Positions 1 to 11,900 of a stretch of 64,000 nt of DNA are shown here, piece by piece. The DNA comes from Edaphochlamys debaryana (lineage: Eukaryota > Chlorophyta > Chlorophyceae > Chlamydomonadales): contig JAEHOE010000015.1 in the NCBI GenBank assembly GCA_016858145.1, forward strand, positions 186,001 to 250,000, read 5' to 3'. Each line of letters starts with the position of its first letter. Position 1 is the first letter of the stretch. The notes beneath the pieces were generated by a model. The model was not told where the DNA came from, searched no databases, and was given only the letters and a program-made list of their open reading frames with translations. The translations under genes were made by a program, and so were the position numbers.

Positions 1-1140
1 GCCGCCTCGGCGGCCTCCGAGCCGCCGCTCCTGAGCCTCGGCACGGAGGGACTGCGGCAGGAGGTGACACGGGCGCTGCGGCCCCTGCTGCAGTCCGCCG
101 GCGCGAGCGAGGCGCCGCCCCCGCAGCTGCCGGCCCAAGACCTGCTGGCGGCAGCGTGGGCTCAGCTGCGTGGCCAGGCGACGGCTGACGCGGCAGCCGA
201 CGGAGGTGCGGCGGCGGTCGCTGCCAACACCGGCATTCCGCTGCCGCCCGTCTCAGTGGCGGGCGATGCAGCCGGCGCTGCGGGCTCCGGCCGTGGCGGC
301 TATACCCCCGTCGTTCGGTGAGTGCAGTGGAATACATGTCAAGGCAGAGGCGCAGATTGCTTCTAGGGAGGTTGCCCGCCCGGCAAGCTCGGGTGTTTAC
401 TTTGTTGGGCGCTTGCTGGGCCCCTGCCGCCTCCTGAGCCGCTGCTGTTGCCCGTTTCTGCCCCCCAGGTTCGTGAGGCCCCTTCGCTGGAAGGGCTCTG
501 ACTCGGAGCGGCGGCTGCTTGCGGGGCTGGGCCTGAGCGAGCACGCGTCGGCGGCGCGGGCGGCCGAGGCGGCGGCGGAGGCGGCGCGGGGCGGGCCGGG
601 CTACGCCGGTCGCGTGCGCGGCGGGGGCGGAGGCAATGGAGCCCGGATGCTGGGACTGCTGGCTTCGTTCGGGGAGGCCCCGCGGAGGATGCGGTCTGAC
701 ACGGGCGGCTCATCGGGTGAGGGCCGGGCTTGCGACTGAGAGCTAGGGGTCGGCTGCCTCGAACCGCTGCACGGTCGTGATAGTTCGGGCTTCATGGGAC
801 CTTGCCTGTGTGTGAGGACTATCGCCACGCTATGAAGCCACCCACAAGCGGATAGCTGAGCCTGGGCGCCTTGAGCTTAAGCTGATGCCATGCCTCTATT
901 CCCGTGCCCTCATCCCAAACAGCTGGACTTCATCGCGACTCCGACGGCGACACTGCTGCCCCTGGGGCTGTCGGAGGAGCCGGTGCTAGCGGCAACGGGA
1001 GCGGTGGACCAAACGGAGCGGGCGTGCGGGCTCGGGGCCTGGCGCAGCACCCCAACGGCTCCGCGGGGTCTCTCCTGGACCTTGGGGGGCAAGGGGGCAC
1101 TCCCAAGGCCGCCGCGGAGGGGGCAGGGCAGGGCGCGTGA
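1..1140 (+). CDS. C-terminal part of an unrecognised protein (3 exons, 5' end outside window)
   Basis: I do not recognise this protein. Three exons join in one frame: 1-317 (phase 2), 469-716 (phase 1) and 923-1140, which ends in TGA. The introns have normal GTGAG donors and CAG acceptors, and the sum (783 nt) is an exact number of codons, giving 260 visible residues. The sequence is alanine-, glycine- and serine-rich with a short denser stretch near SFGEAPRRMRSD in exon 2. No domain, signal peptide or membrane segment is visible. Low-complexity C-termini of this kind are common in volvocine proteins. A TGTAA, the usual green-algal poly(A) signal, lies at 1481-1485 and may end its transcript. 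The exon model is fairly sure; the function is unknown. Confidence 0.6.
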
Positions 1141-2127
1141 GGAGCAGCTGGGGACCGCGCCGGGCTGGCAGGCCGGTAGCGTGCGAGCTATAGCTGCTTC
1201 ACGAATCGCGATATATGGTCGGTTCAGACCGCGGAGGTAGCCGCGATGAGCGCCGACTCTCTGGCGGGGTCCGGGCCGGCAAGCCGCACTCGGTGGCGGG
1301 GAAGGGGAAAGCATCCGGTTGGAACCATTGCTTGCAAACTGCTTGGACACACGGCTTTTGCACAGGCTTCGGGGCCGGGCTTTGCTATGGTCAGGGGCTG
1401 GGGCTCGCGGTGCAGAAATGAAGAGGAGAGTACCGGCTGTCGCAGAGCGAAGCTGTCTGCAGGGCCGTCGGGATACCACGTGTAAGATAGCATCCTGCAA
1501 GGCTCAAATCGTCTCGCGCACTTACCCCTCTGGCGGTCACCCGTAATCCCACCCAGTGCCTTCAGGCAGGCGCGAGAAGGGCAACAAGATTGCTGAACAA
1601 GGGGCGCCTGTGGTGCGCAAGGTCCCGGCCCTCCCCAACTTGCCGCGTGGTGAGCAGGCGCATAAGGGCTAGGCAAGTGCAGCGCAGCGTCGCCTAGGCT
1701 GGTCTCCGTGGGCTGGGAACAGGGACCTGGCCAGGGCCTGCCGGTTGCCAGCACAGCATGCCCCTGCCTGCTGCCTAGGACAGGGCCTAGGCAGCAGGCA
1801 GCTGCACGGGCCACAAGCGAACCGGTAGGAACCTATGACTGCGCGCCCGCTCAGGGTCCCGGACTTGTAGATACGAACCGCCCCGGACCCTGGCCGACAA
1901 CCTGGGGCTTGTTGTGTGTCAAGGGTGCGAAAGGTATGAACCTCGAGCAGCCCGAGCTCAGTCTCGAGCCGCTGGCCCACGCGCCGGGCCCGGTGGGCCT
2001 GTTGGCATCGTGTTGGCGTCGACGAGATCGTCGTCGTGAATGTTTCAGCGATATATTGATATTGCTGTTGAAAGACGCATATCTTGATATACATCAAGCT
2101 CTTCGTTTGGGTCGGACAGAGACAGCG
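1141..2127. other. Intergenic: 3' UTR of upstream gene and promoter of the first lectin-protease gene
   Basis: No convincing coding exon is seen. The stretch holds the probable 3' UTR of the upstream gene, a perfect hairpin at 1764-1801, and an AT-richer patch around 2040-2095 (TGATATTGATATTGC, CATATCTTGATATACATC) shortly before the ATG at 2128, which could be core promoter or 5' UTR. Confidence 0.4.
1764..1801. repeat. Perfect 16-bp hairpin with 6-nt loop
   Basis: Bases 1764-1779 are the exact reverse complement of 1786-1801, with loop ACAGGG between. The stem contains the palindromic CCTAGG at its inner end. It lies about 330 bp upstream of the ATG at 2128. It could be a regulatory hairpin, a cruciform, or the remnant of a small inverted-repeat element; nothing in the sequence decides between these. 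Confidence 0.7.
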
Positions 2128-5100
2128 ATGTGGCTTTCCGGACCCGGCTTGAGCTTGCTCCTCCTCGCAGCCACCTCCGTTCAGGTCTATGCATCGGGAA
2201 GCGATGTTCTTGTCAACCCAGGTGCGTCACAGGCCGGCCTGCGACATGTCCCACGAATGCAATCACGGGACTCGACAAGACCTCTCGGCCTTGCAGGCAC
2301 CGCTGAGGCGCGAGTCGCGGTAATGCTACGAGGAGGGAGCAAGGGTGAGACTGGGGCCGCCCGACAGCTGGGCCCAGCGGGCCTGCTGCCACGGAAGCTG
2401 CTGCGCTGCCCGCACGCTGCCGCAGCCCGGTGGCTCTTGACGCTTTGCTTGGGCAGCAAACGGCACGCTCTCCCCGTCTCTCCCCCCATTGACTCACAGA
2501 AGTCACCCCTGGCACCCATCACACAAGCCGCCGGAGCTTGCAGGCCTGCACCACATCCAAGACCCCCACCCAGGGCCCTTTCGGCGGGGGACCCTCCGGC
2601 GCAGCCTATGCCTTCAGCGATGAGAAGTTCTCACGGCATGGACCCATCCGTGCCATCACGGTCCGGTCGGGGGCGTGGATCGACAACGTACAGGTGGGTC
2701 GATGTGGGTGGGTGGGTGGACAAGTGGATTGGCTTGAAAAGTTGATGTGTGGGTGGCGCGGGGTGGATGTGTGGGTGGGTGCTGACGGGCATCAAGGCTG
2801 GTCGTCGAGCGGGTTCAGGGAGAGGGCGACAAGCTATGGGCAGACGACAATGACCCTGTTCTGTGCCAACAACCCTTTGACCGCGCGGCTGCACACCCAA
2901 CGTTTATCCACTCTCGATGGCATCAGGTGACGTACGGCGACACCACGGCCCCCAAGCGCGGCGGAGACGGGGGTGGCACCGTCGACACCCTCTCCCTCAA
3001 AAGCGGGGACTACATCACGAACCTCCGCCTGCGCACGGGTCTGTACGTGGATGGGTTCAGCATCAAGACAGCCATGGGCGGGGCAACCCGGAAGGTGCGA
3101 CTGGGGGGAGGCGACATGCACACCTGCGCCACCTTTGCCTTGCACGGCAGCTCGCCAAGGAGCATTGGTCTGCGGGCACATCGCTAGCTGGGTGCCCGGT
3201 GCTGGTGCAATGTGCAGATCGTTTACCGTGGCGTCTTTCGTGGTTGGCGTCCCCATCTCTGGCTGGGGCGCTCAGCAAGGCACAATGCGGTAGCCCCTGC
3301 TGACGCATCGCCTCCGGGCCTTGACGCCGCAGGTCCTGGGAGTGAACGGAACCAACTGGGTTTCTGCCACGCCCTGCTCCGCCACTGCCGTACGCCTCGT
3401 GTACATCAGCGGTAAGGGACTTCTCAGAAAGCCTGACACAAGCGGGGACCCCAACAGGCCCACATTGAGACATGAGCTCTCTCTTCAACCCGTGCCCGCT
3501 TGCTTCCCGCCTGTCACCAGGCATTGCCAAGGACTACCTAGAGCAGATCACGTTCTACTGGGCGGTGGCAAAGGCCCAGCCGCCACCCTCTCCTCCTCAG
3601 CGCCCCAGCCCCTGCTCCTCACCCAGCCAGACGCAAGGCCCCTTCGGTGGGGGCTTCTCAGGAGCGGCCTATGCCTTTGACGATGCAGCCCTTGCGGGGA
3701 GTGGCACTGCGCCGATCACGGCCATCACAGTCGTGTCTGGGCTATGGATTGATTCGCTCCAGGTAAGCCTGTGGAACGCAGCAACTAACAATCGCTTCCA
3801 CTTCCCAAACGATGGTCAAATGTTTCTTGCTGCACTTGCCAACCGAACAGCATGTGCCCCTGACGCAAATGCCTCACGGTACGGCAGGTTACGTACGGCA
3901 GCTCCCAGGCGCCCCGGCATGGCGGCGCAGGCGGCAGTGCGGCCCGCACCTGGACTCTCATGGCCGGGGAGTACATCACGTCGGTTGGAGTGCGTTCGGG
4001 CTGGTACGTGGACGGCCTGCTAGTCTCGACGTCCTTGGGACGCCAGACGGTAAGCACCGTAGAGGGCTTCAGAGGGCTTCCGTCGCCTGCGGAGAAGCTC
4101 ACTTGGGACGCATTCGGTCGCATGGAACCGAGCGTCTTGTTGACATGGCGTCCTGGGCATAGCAACTCATCACGAGGTGGTCTTGTGACCCTGACCAGGT
4201 GCTGGGAGTGAACGGCACCGAATGGACCCCCGCCACCCCCTGCCTGGGCTACCAAGCCCGCCTCGTCTACATCAGCGGTGAGCCTGTGCCCTCTGCTCCG
4301 CTGCAACACCAGCCGGCACCCCCCAGCCAGCACGGCACAAGCCTCTATGCTGCACTGAACTCGTTTTCACCCCTGATTCCCAACCGCGTTCAGGTATTGC
4401 CAAGGACTACCTGGAGCAGATCACGTTCCACTGGGCCGCGCTGCCAGCCTCGCCACCACCTCTGCCGCCCTCACCGCCGCCGCGGCCTCCCCGGCCCCCC
4501 GGCCCCGCTGCTACGATCCCTGCCCAAGTCGTCATGGGTCCCTTTGGTGGCGGCGGGGGTCGATTCACACCGTTTGTGGACGCTCCGCCGGCGGCTACGG
4601 CTCGGCTGACCGGCATTCGTGTGTACTCGGGGTCTTGGACCGACGCCATTCAGGTGAGCGTGCGGGCCGGGCTGCGCAGGTTTCTTATACGGCGCTATTT
4701 TGCGGACAGTCCTTCGCCTCCGCCCGCATTCTCACCCCCCCCCCCCGCTTCGTACGTGTGTTTGCCTCAGGTTGCGTTCAACGGCGTGTGGGGGCCCCGG
4801 CGCGGCGGAGGCGGTGGGGGCATGCAAGAGCTGATCCTGACTTCGGGGGAGTTCATCACCGGAGCCATCGTGAGGGCAGGAGCGTGAGTTTGGGGTGAAG
4901 GGAACAGAAGCTTGCTCTCTGCAACACATTTGGGACTGTAGCTGTAACCAGTACAGAGCACGCGGGCTGGCCGCAAAGGAACATGCCGCCTCTCACCGCT
5001 TTTGCTCACCTCCCCAGCAGTCGCTGGCTGTGCCCTGTGGCCCAGACCGTACGGCAGCTGACTAAGTGCCACGGTCCTCATTCCGCAGGTATATCGACGG

Positions 5101-7731
5101 CGTAACCTTCACTACCAGCAACAACCGCACATTGTCATTGGGAGGCGGTGGGGGGTCGCCCAACCAGGCCGCGCCTTGCCCCGTGGGCGCATACAAGCTG
5201 GCCCAAGTGCGGGGCCTCGCGGGCAGTGCAGATGAGCCATACCTCATACAGGTCAGGCGGGCCGGATGGGGGTTAAGGGGGTAACATTGGCACAGACCAG
5301 CGATGCGTGCGCCTCCTAGTAACCTCAGACCTCGTGGTCTTTAAGGACTGAAGGGCCCTGGTTACTCATCCGTCCGCTTGCCACCGCTGGGCGGGGGATC
5401 CTTGCCGTGCCTTATCTTCCTTGCACCCAATGCGCTTGGCCTCGCGTTGCAGTTGAGCTTGGTCTGGGAGCTGCTTCCTTCGGGCGCGGCGACGGCTCTG
5501 GCCGCGGAGGACGAAGCCCGGCGGGCCGGCTGGCAGTGCATCTACGGCCTGGGGTCACTGATCCGCATCAAGTCATCTGTACCCGAGTGCCTTTCTGTGG
5601 CGGGGAGCAACACATGCCTCATGGTGAGAGGCTGAGCCCGTGCCGTGCCGTATTGTGCAGCATCACTCTTCTTGACGCTGAAGCGGCTGATGCTCTACAT
5701 GCGCCCCACAGGGTGACTGCCGCCGGATGCTGGGCTGCGCCGCTGTGGGCTCGGGCCCGGCCCTGCAGCTGCCCGGACAGCAGCTGCCGGGGCAGGCCTT
5801 TGGACGTGTGGCTTGTGCAGGGGCGGACTCCCCTTCCACTTCCAAGGACTACCAGGACCCCACACAGTGGTGCCCGCGCGCCCAGGGCCTGCTGGGTGCG
5901 TGGGCGGGCTCCCAGCTTGCTTGCTAGACAGGCCACAGGCCGCTCCAGGCTTGCTGCCTTGGTTATACCTTGTACAGTGCCGTTGAAACCTGAAGGTACG
6001 AACCAACACGTCCGCCGCCTTCTGCCCCTTGCAGCCATGAACCTTCCTCGCCCGGTCAACATTCGGGTCATCACGCTCATCCTCGATGTGTGCGACACGG
6101 GGCCCTCGAACCCGGTGTCCGACATTGAGTTCTCGTACTACAACGACCCTCACAGCCTACAAGCTTACTGGAGCACAATCAGTGGGGGTCAGGCGGTGTT
6201 CAACCGAGAAACGTCACTCATCAAGAATGTGGGTACGGGCCTGTCGGGGCACGAGGCAAGGGCGCGTGGTGGGGCTGCAAAGTCTTCAATAATACCGGTA
6301 CAACCGATAAGCTGGAAACTGACCTCTCCCTTGCCCGGGCCCTTCGGACGCTCAGGTCAAGCTGCCATGCGATAAGTTTAGCCGCTCAACGTGCGACTTC
6401 GAGAACTGGGTGTCGTACATTGATGCCAACGCAGCGGCCCTCGGCGTGCCAGAGGTGAGCAGTTATGAGGAGCAGCTGAACGAGACGGTGCCTGCGTCCT
6501 TGCAGGGATTGCACTGCGGTTGAACCATTAGGACCAGGGCTGGGTGAATGGGTTTGGGGACATTGTGTCGTACGCCTCATCTGTTGCCAATACCACACAC
6601 CCCAAACTTCCAGTGAGTTCCTCCGGCCCTCCTGGCCTACCCCGCCCCCCCAGCTCTCGGCCTACCCTTGGCACCGCACCTACATCGTTCCGGCACTCAC
6701 CAGCTGCACTGCCGTCGGTTTCTCTTCGGGTAACACCGTGTACATCGCAGGGGCCTTTGCGAGCAGGTGCGGGGCACGGCGCGTGCGGGGTGCACGCAGG
6801 GGCGCCTTGGGTGGGACGGATGGATACCTGCTCTCAGCGCAAGATCGTGCAAGCAAGCGTCAGGGGCTCCATTCTCAGAGTTGTTGGTGGTAAACCGAGC
6901 AATTCACTGGGTCACTCGTGTGTGCGGACGGGGCGAGCACGTGTGGGCACGGCGGGGGCCCTCACATAATGTCTATGGAACATCGTTGTCCCGTCCCTCC
7001 CGCCCCCTCCAGTACCACTGCCCCCAACGACTACCTTAACGTCTTCAAACATGAGCTGGTGAGACGCCCCAAGCAACCTAGCAACCGCTTTCCTGAGCGG
7101 GCGTCATCTTGGGGACGCTAGCAACCTCACCCCTTCACTCTGTTGTAACCCCGCCTCCCCCCTTTCCCTACCTGCATAGGGACATAACATCGGTCTCTCC
7201 CACAGCGGTCGGGGCGACAACGCCTACGGCGACGGCTCGGACCCCATGGGCTACTGCCAGCGCTGCCTGTACAACGCCCCCCACATGATGCAACTGGGCT
7301 GGTCCAAGCCCTACGCCACACTCAGCGGCACCCAGCTTCCGCCGGGCGTACCGTCTGACCCCATCACCATCGCCGCCCTCACCGCCCGGCGCAACACCCC
7401 CGTCGTCATTTACCCCGACTGGCTGCCTAGCAGCGCAGATGCAGCCTACCTGGGCTCAGCTATTGTTCTCAGCTACCGCATGCGCGTGGGTCAGGACATT
7501 GGTCTGCCAGACGAGTTCGACGGTGCTGTGAGCGTGCATCGCGCGCCTGCTGTCATGGGCATGGGCGGTGACCCGTATGTCGAGGCTGTGGTGGCCAAGG
7601 GCGGACGGGCCGTAGTGGCCGGCGCACGGCTTGTGGTGAGCGTGGCGCCGCCCACCCAGGCTACGCTGTCGGTTGCGGTGGTGCGGGTGTGCCGGTACGC
7701 CGTGTCCCAGGCAGAGTGCGTGATAGCTTGA
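2128..7731 (+). CDS. Secreted jacalin-like lectin / gametolysin-type (M11) metalloprotease, copy 1
   Basis: Seventeen exons join in frame to 970 aa: 2128-2221, 2500-2693, 2927-3094, 3333-3411, 3521-3762, 3888-4049, 4199-4277, 4394-4653, 4771-4883, 5089-5251, 5453-5623, 5712-5895, 6035-6228, 6356-6454, 6654-6766, 7013-7058, 7180-7731. The start gives a clear signal peptide (MWLSGPGLSLLLLAATSVQV). Three jacalin-like beta-prism domains begin near residues 56, 221 and 387 (QGPFGGG...YAF; GEYIT; YVDG; DYLEQITFYW), with a short proline-rich linker before the second and third. Residues about 519-637 are a cysteine-containing spacer. From about 640 the sequence matches the M11 gametolysin family. The zinc site HELGHNIGLSH is residues 785-795, split by an intron after HEL, followed by YGDGSDPMG and CLYNAPHMMQLGW. 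M11 enzymes cut hydroxyproline-rich wall or matrix glycoproteins; the lectin part probably targets glycans (inference). A tandem paralogue follows. Confidence 0.88.
2694..2800 (+). repeat. GTGGGT-rich simple repeat in intron 2
   Basis: The intron between exons 2 and 3 opens with many GTGGGT/GTGTGGGTGG copies on the + strand. The tract begins in the donor itself, offers many alternative GT sites, and could form G-quadruplex-like structure. It is not coding in the model. Confidence 0.5.
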
Positions 7732-8949
7732 GGATGCAGGAACTTTATGCGGACGCTGGGCTTGGAATTTCGTCGGACTCTTGCCGCCTACCTCTCAGTT
7801 TCCTGGCGGGTGGCTGGTTGAATGTGTGATTACACCGTGGCCTACGAGCGCGGGCTCAATGGCGGGGTTATTATAGACAACGGGGCGTAGTGCCGCGGTG
7901 TGATGGCATCGCATTTCGTTGGCCGATGCAAAAGACCTGTGAAGCGTAGCCGCCTGTGAACGTGGAACCCTTCTCGGGCCGGAAGCTTATGGCTATCAAA
8001 TACCCCGGGTTGGTGCAAGGGTTGCTGGGGGAGGAGAAGGGCCGGAACTGCAGGGGCGCCAGCGGAGATAACCGAGCAGATCAATGGCGGGGTGCGAGGG
8101 GGGTCTCGGCACGCACTTGTCGGCATGGGCTGAGGCTTGGGGTGGCACCTGCCGCGCCCGAAGCGCTTGCAGCCACTGCTATCTACCCACATCCACACAC
8201 AGTAGAAGCGAACCTTCAAGCCGGAAGGGTCCGCAAGCCGCTGCCGGGGTACCGTCTTCAATTGCTCTCACTACCCGACCTCTTTATAGCTAATTGTGCT
8301 CATTGATTCCCGTGATAACTTCTGCCACATCGTTGTGAAAGCTCACTTGGCGATCCGAAGGTGTTTCGCGACCGAGATTGCCAGCGTTGCAGAACTGCAA
8401 AACAGCCAAGCCAGACCCAGTCATTGCACATATGGAGCCCTGCAGAGCTGTCGATGTAACGATGCTTACAGGTGGCCGGTCCCGGAAATGGAGCCATCAA
8501 CTTTACAGAGGGCGTCGCTCAGCTGCTACCGTTCGTCCTCGGCAGCTTGGGCGCGGTGCTGTGGAGGACATGAAGAAGAGTTCTGGCGTACTGAATGGTG
8601 GGCAGGGTGCGGCATGCGTGCCAGGGGTAGTGCGCACGCCCAGCAGGAAAGAGGGCCCCGACCGGCCTGGCTCTACGGTAATTTGCACCCGTGTAGGCCC
8701 ACGCATCCATTAGACCACTCCGGGTTGTCCCTCTTCTGAAGCTCGCGAGGAGTTGTGACAGCACAGGCAGGCCCACGGCCGAAACCCCTCGCCTCCAGCG
8801 GGCTGGGCCCGATGGTTACCGCTTCGTACCTCCTCGTACGCCCTTCGTCCGGCACGCACTGAGCGCGAACACACGACTTATACCTCTGAGTTGCATGCCG
8901 CAACATAGGGACCCCCGCCGGTGACTTTCACCAGTGAAACATTTTCAGC
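7732..8949. other. Intergenic between tandem lectin-protease genes
   Basis: About 1.2 kb without a supported exon. It should hold the 3' UTR of the upstream gene (a TGTAA lies at 8455-8459) and the promoter of the next gene. Open frames here are short and lack domains or splice support. Confidence 0.35.
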
Positions 8950-11900
8950 ATGCGTCTGCGCGGACCCGTGTTTGGCTTACTGCTGGTCGCGAGCGCTGTG
9001 CTCGGCGCCGCAGCGATCAATGACGATGACGCTGGTGCGGTGCTATCACCCCGCGCACAGTGACGGGCCCCTACATCCATCCATCCTACGTACGCTTACC
9101 GCTCGGTGGGGAATGTCGCGCAGGAAGCGCTGGAGCTGGAGCTGGAACGAGAGCCGCGCAGTTGCTGAGAGGACGCAAAGGTGAGGCGGGCTTTCACTTT
9201 CCCACGAGTATCACGTCCGTTTTAGGCGACCGTAAGGTGGGAGAGGGCGATCGAGCGGGCGCGCCCTGGGGGCCTGAGGGCACGCCTGGCCCGTGGCCGG
9301 AGCGGGATGCTCCAAACGTAAGCTGTAGCCACAGACTCCTCGCACCTCCGTTGTGGCCTGCCCTCATTTGCACCTTCCCGCAAGCAGAGGTGGCCGTCGG
9401 CAGCGTTGTCACAAGCCGGCGGAGCCTGCAGCAGGCCTGCGCCTCTGACAGCCTCTACCAGGGCCCGTTCGGCACAGCCCCCACACGGTGGCCCCAAACC
9501 GGCTTCTTCAACCATCGGGACCTCTACCTCGACAACGAACCTCTCGAAGGGATCAGGGTCTATGCAGGGCAGTGGATTGACTCCATCCAGGTGGGTGGGT
9601 GCACGAGACGGCCAGGGGCGTTGGGGCACGAAGGGGTCCAGGAACAATACCTCGTGCAAGGACCCAGCCGTCAAGCTCAGCATGCAGCACCACGTCGCAT
9701 TACGGTTGTCGAAAGCTTGCCTGCCTTCTCTCCCCTCCTCAGGTCACCTACGGTTTCGAGTCGTCACCCCGAGAGGGTGGGGCAGGGGAGCGACTCTACG
9801 ACTTCTACATGGAAGTCGATGACTTCGTCACCGAGGTTAACGTGCGGTCTGGGCTGTTCGTCGACGCTATTAGCCTGAAGACGGCCATGGGTGGAGACAA
9901 ACTCACGGTGAGCGCGGGAAGCGAGGCGAGATCCACTGGGGACAGCTCATTTCTTTTCAGGCCGAGTCTTTCTCAGCCATCCATGCTGACGCGTCGCCAC
10001 CGACGGGCCCCGACCCGCAGATCCTGGGACCGGACGGGACCAACTGGGTTTCTGCCACACCCTGTTCCTCCACTCTCCCACGCCTCCTGTACATAATGGG
10101 TAAGGAAGGGCTGGTGCTATGAACCACCCCTGCTATGAACCCGTGCGTGGCCCCCCCAACCCAGAACGACCACATCCGTAACGTTATGTTGTTCCGCCGC
10201 CGAACAGGCAGTGCTGGTGACTACCTAGAGGAGGTGACCTTCGTCTGGGAGATAACCTCCATTCCCAGGCCATCGTCCCAGCCACCATCTCCGGTACCTC
10301 CGACTCCCCCCACGCCCCCTGCCCCCAAGCCCCCGGCCCCCAAGCCCCCGAGCCCCAAGCCCCCGAGCCCAAGGCCGAAGCCCCCGAGCCCGAGGCCCCC
10401 TCCCAGCCCCTGCGCATCAGCTAGCCTGGCGCAGGGCCCCTTCGGTGGGGGCCCCGCGGGCGCCGCCTTTGCCTTTAATGACGCAACCCTGGCGAAGAGC
10501 GGCGCTGCGCCTATCACAGCCATCACAGTCGCCTCCACCTCTTGGATCAACTCGCTACAGGCAAGCTTGTGGGGGACCAGGAGGAAAGCTTTCGACCGGC
10601 CTTTGGGTTTTGCTTTTTACGCTCTGTTGCACCTTTCTTCGTACGGCAGATGACGTACGGCAGCACTGTGACGCCCCGCCGCGGCGGCACAGCCGGTGCG
10701 GCCCGCACCTGGACTCTCGGTGCCGGGGAGTACATCACCTCGGTGTTGGTGCGCTCGGGCCTTTATGTGGACGGCCTACGAGTCACGACGTCCTGGGGAC
10801 GCCAGACGGTGAGGAGGAGGGCGAGGCCGCCACGCACGGCATGTCCGTGTGCAGCGCATTAGAGCGAGCGCAAGGCCTCTCCCTGAGGATCGGTGTCTTG
10901 TTTGCCGCCATCACAGGTCCTGGGTGTGAACGGCACCAACTGGGCTGTCGCTACGCCCTGCCTAAGCTACCGCGCTCGCCTCGTCTACATCAGCGGTGAG
11001 GGGGCCTGGGCTATCTAGGGGCTCTGCCCAACGCCCCACCCAGCCCCACCAGCCCCATATCCACGTTGTTATGCAGGCTCCGCCACGCTGATTGTTTCTT
11101 AACAACGCTCCCACTTGTCCGTTGCCCCCTCAAACCTCTACAGGTACTGCCAAGGACTACCTAGAGCAGATCACGTTTTACTGGGCCGCGCTGCCAGCCT
11201 CGCCCCAGCCCATGCCGCCCACCCCGCCGCCCCGGCCTCCTCGGCCGCCGACCCCACCGGCTACTGTCCCGCCTCTACTCTTGCTGGGCCCGTTTGGTGG
11301 CGGGGCCGAGTTTGGTACTTCCTTTGTCGACAACCCACCCTCGGCTGGAGTGCAGCTGACCGGGATCCGCGTGTACGCGGGGGCCTTGGTTGACGCCATC
11401 CAGGTGGGCGAGGGGGCTGGTCGGCCGGGGCACTGCAAGTTTTAGCACATGCTGCACCCCTCAGCCCTCACACGGCTAGGCCTTCGCCTCGGCCCGCATT
11501 CTAACTTGCCTACGTCACGCGTGTTCCCAACACAGGTTGCGTACAACGGCGTGTGGGGACCCCGGCGTGGCGGTGGCGGTGGGAGCATGCGAGAGCTGAT
11601 CCTGGCGTCGGGGGAGGTCATCACCGGAGCCGTCGTGAACGCAGGCGTGTGAGTTTGGGATGAATGGATTGCCAACCTTCTCTCACCTCCGGTATCTAAC
11701 CGCCTGCCCATCCAGCTACGCACCTAAGCTCAACTCCCGTACGGTTGCTCACCGGGGACCCTACCCCTCACCCCGCAGCGTCGTCGACAGCATCACTTTC
11801 ACCACCAGTCTCAACCGCACCGTGACGATGGGCGGCAGTGGGGGCTCACCCCACCAGGCCGCACCCTGCCCTGTGGGAGCGTACAAGCTGGTCGGAGTGC

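Noticed and set aside
6544..6600. Possible exon reading DQGWVNGFGDIVSYASS in copy 1
   Set aside because: Copy 2 has no counterpart, and direct splicing from 6454 to 6654 keeps frame and homology, so it is intron.
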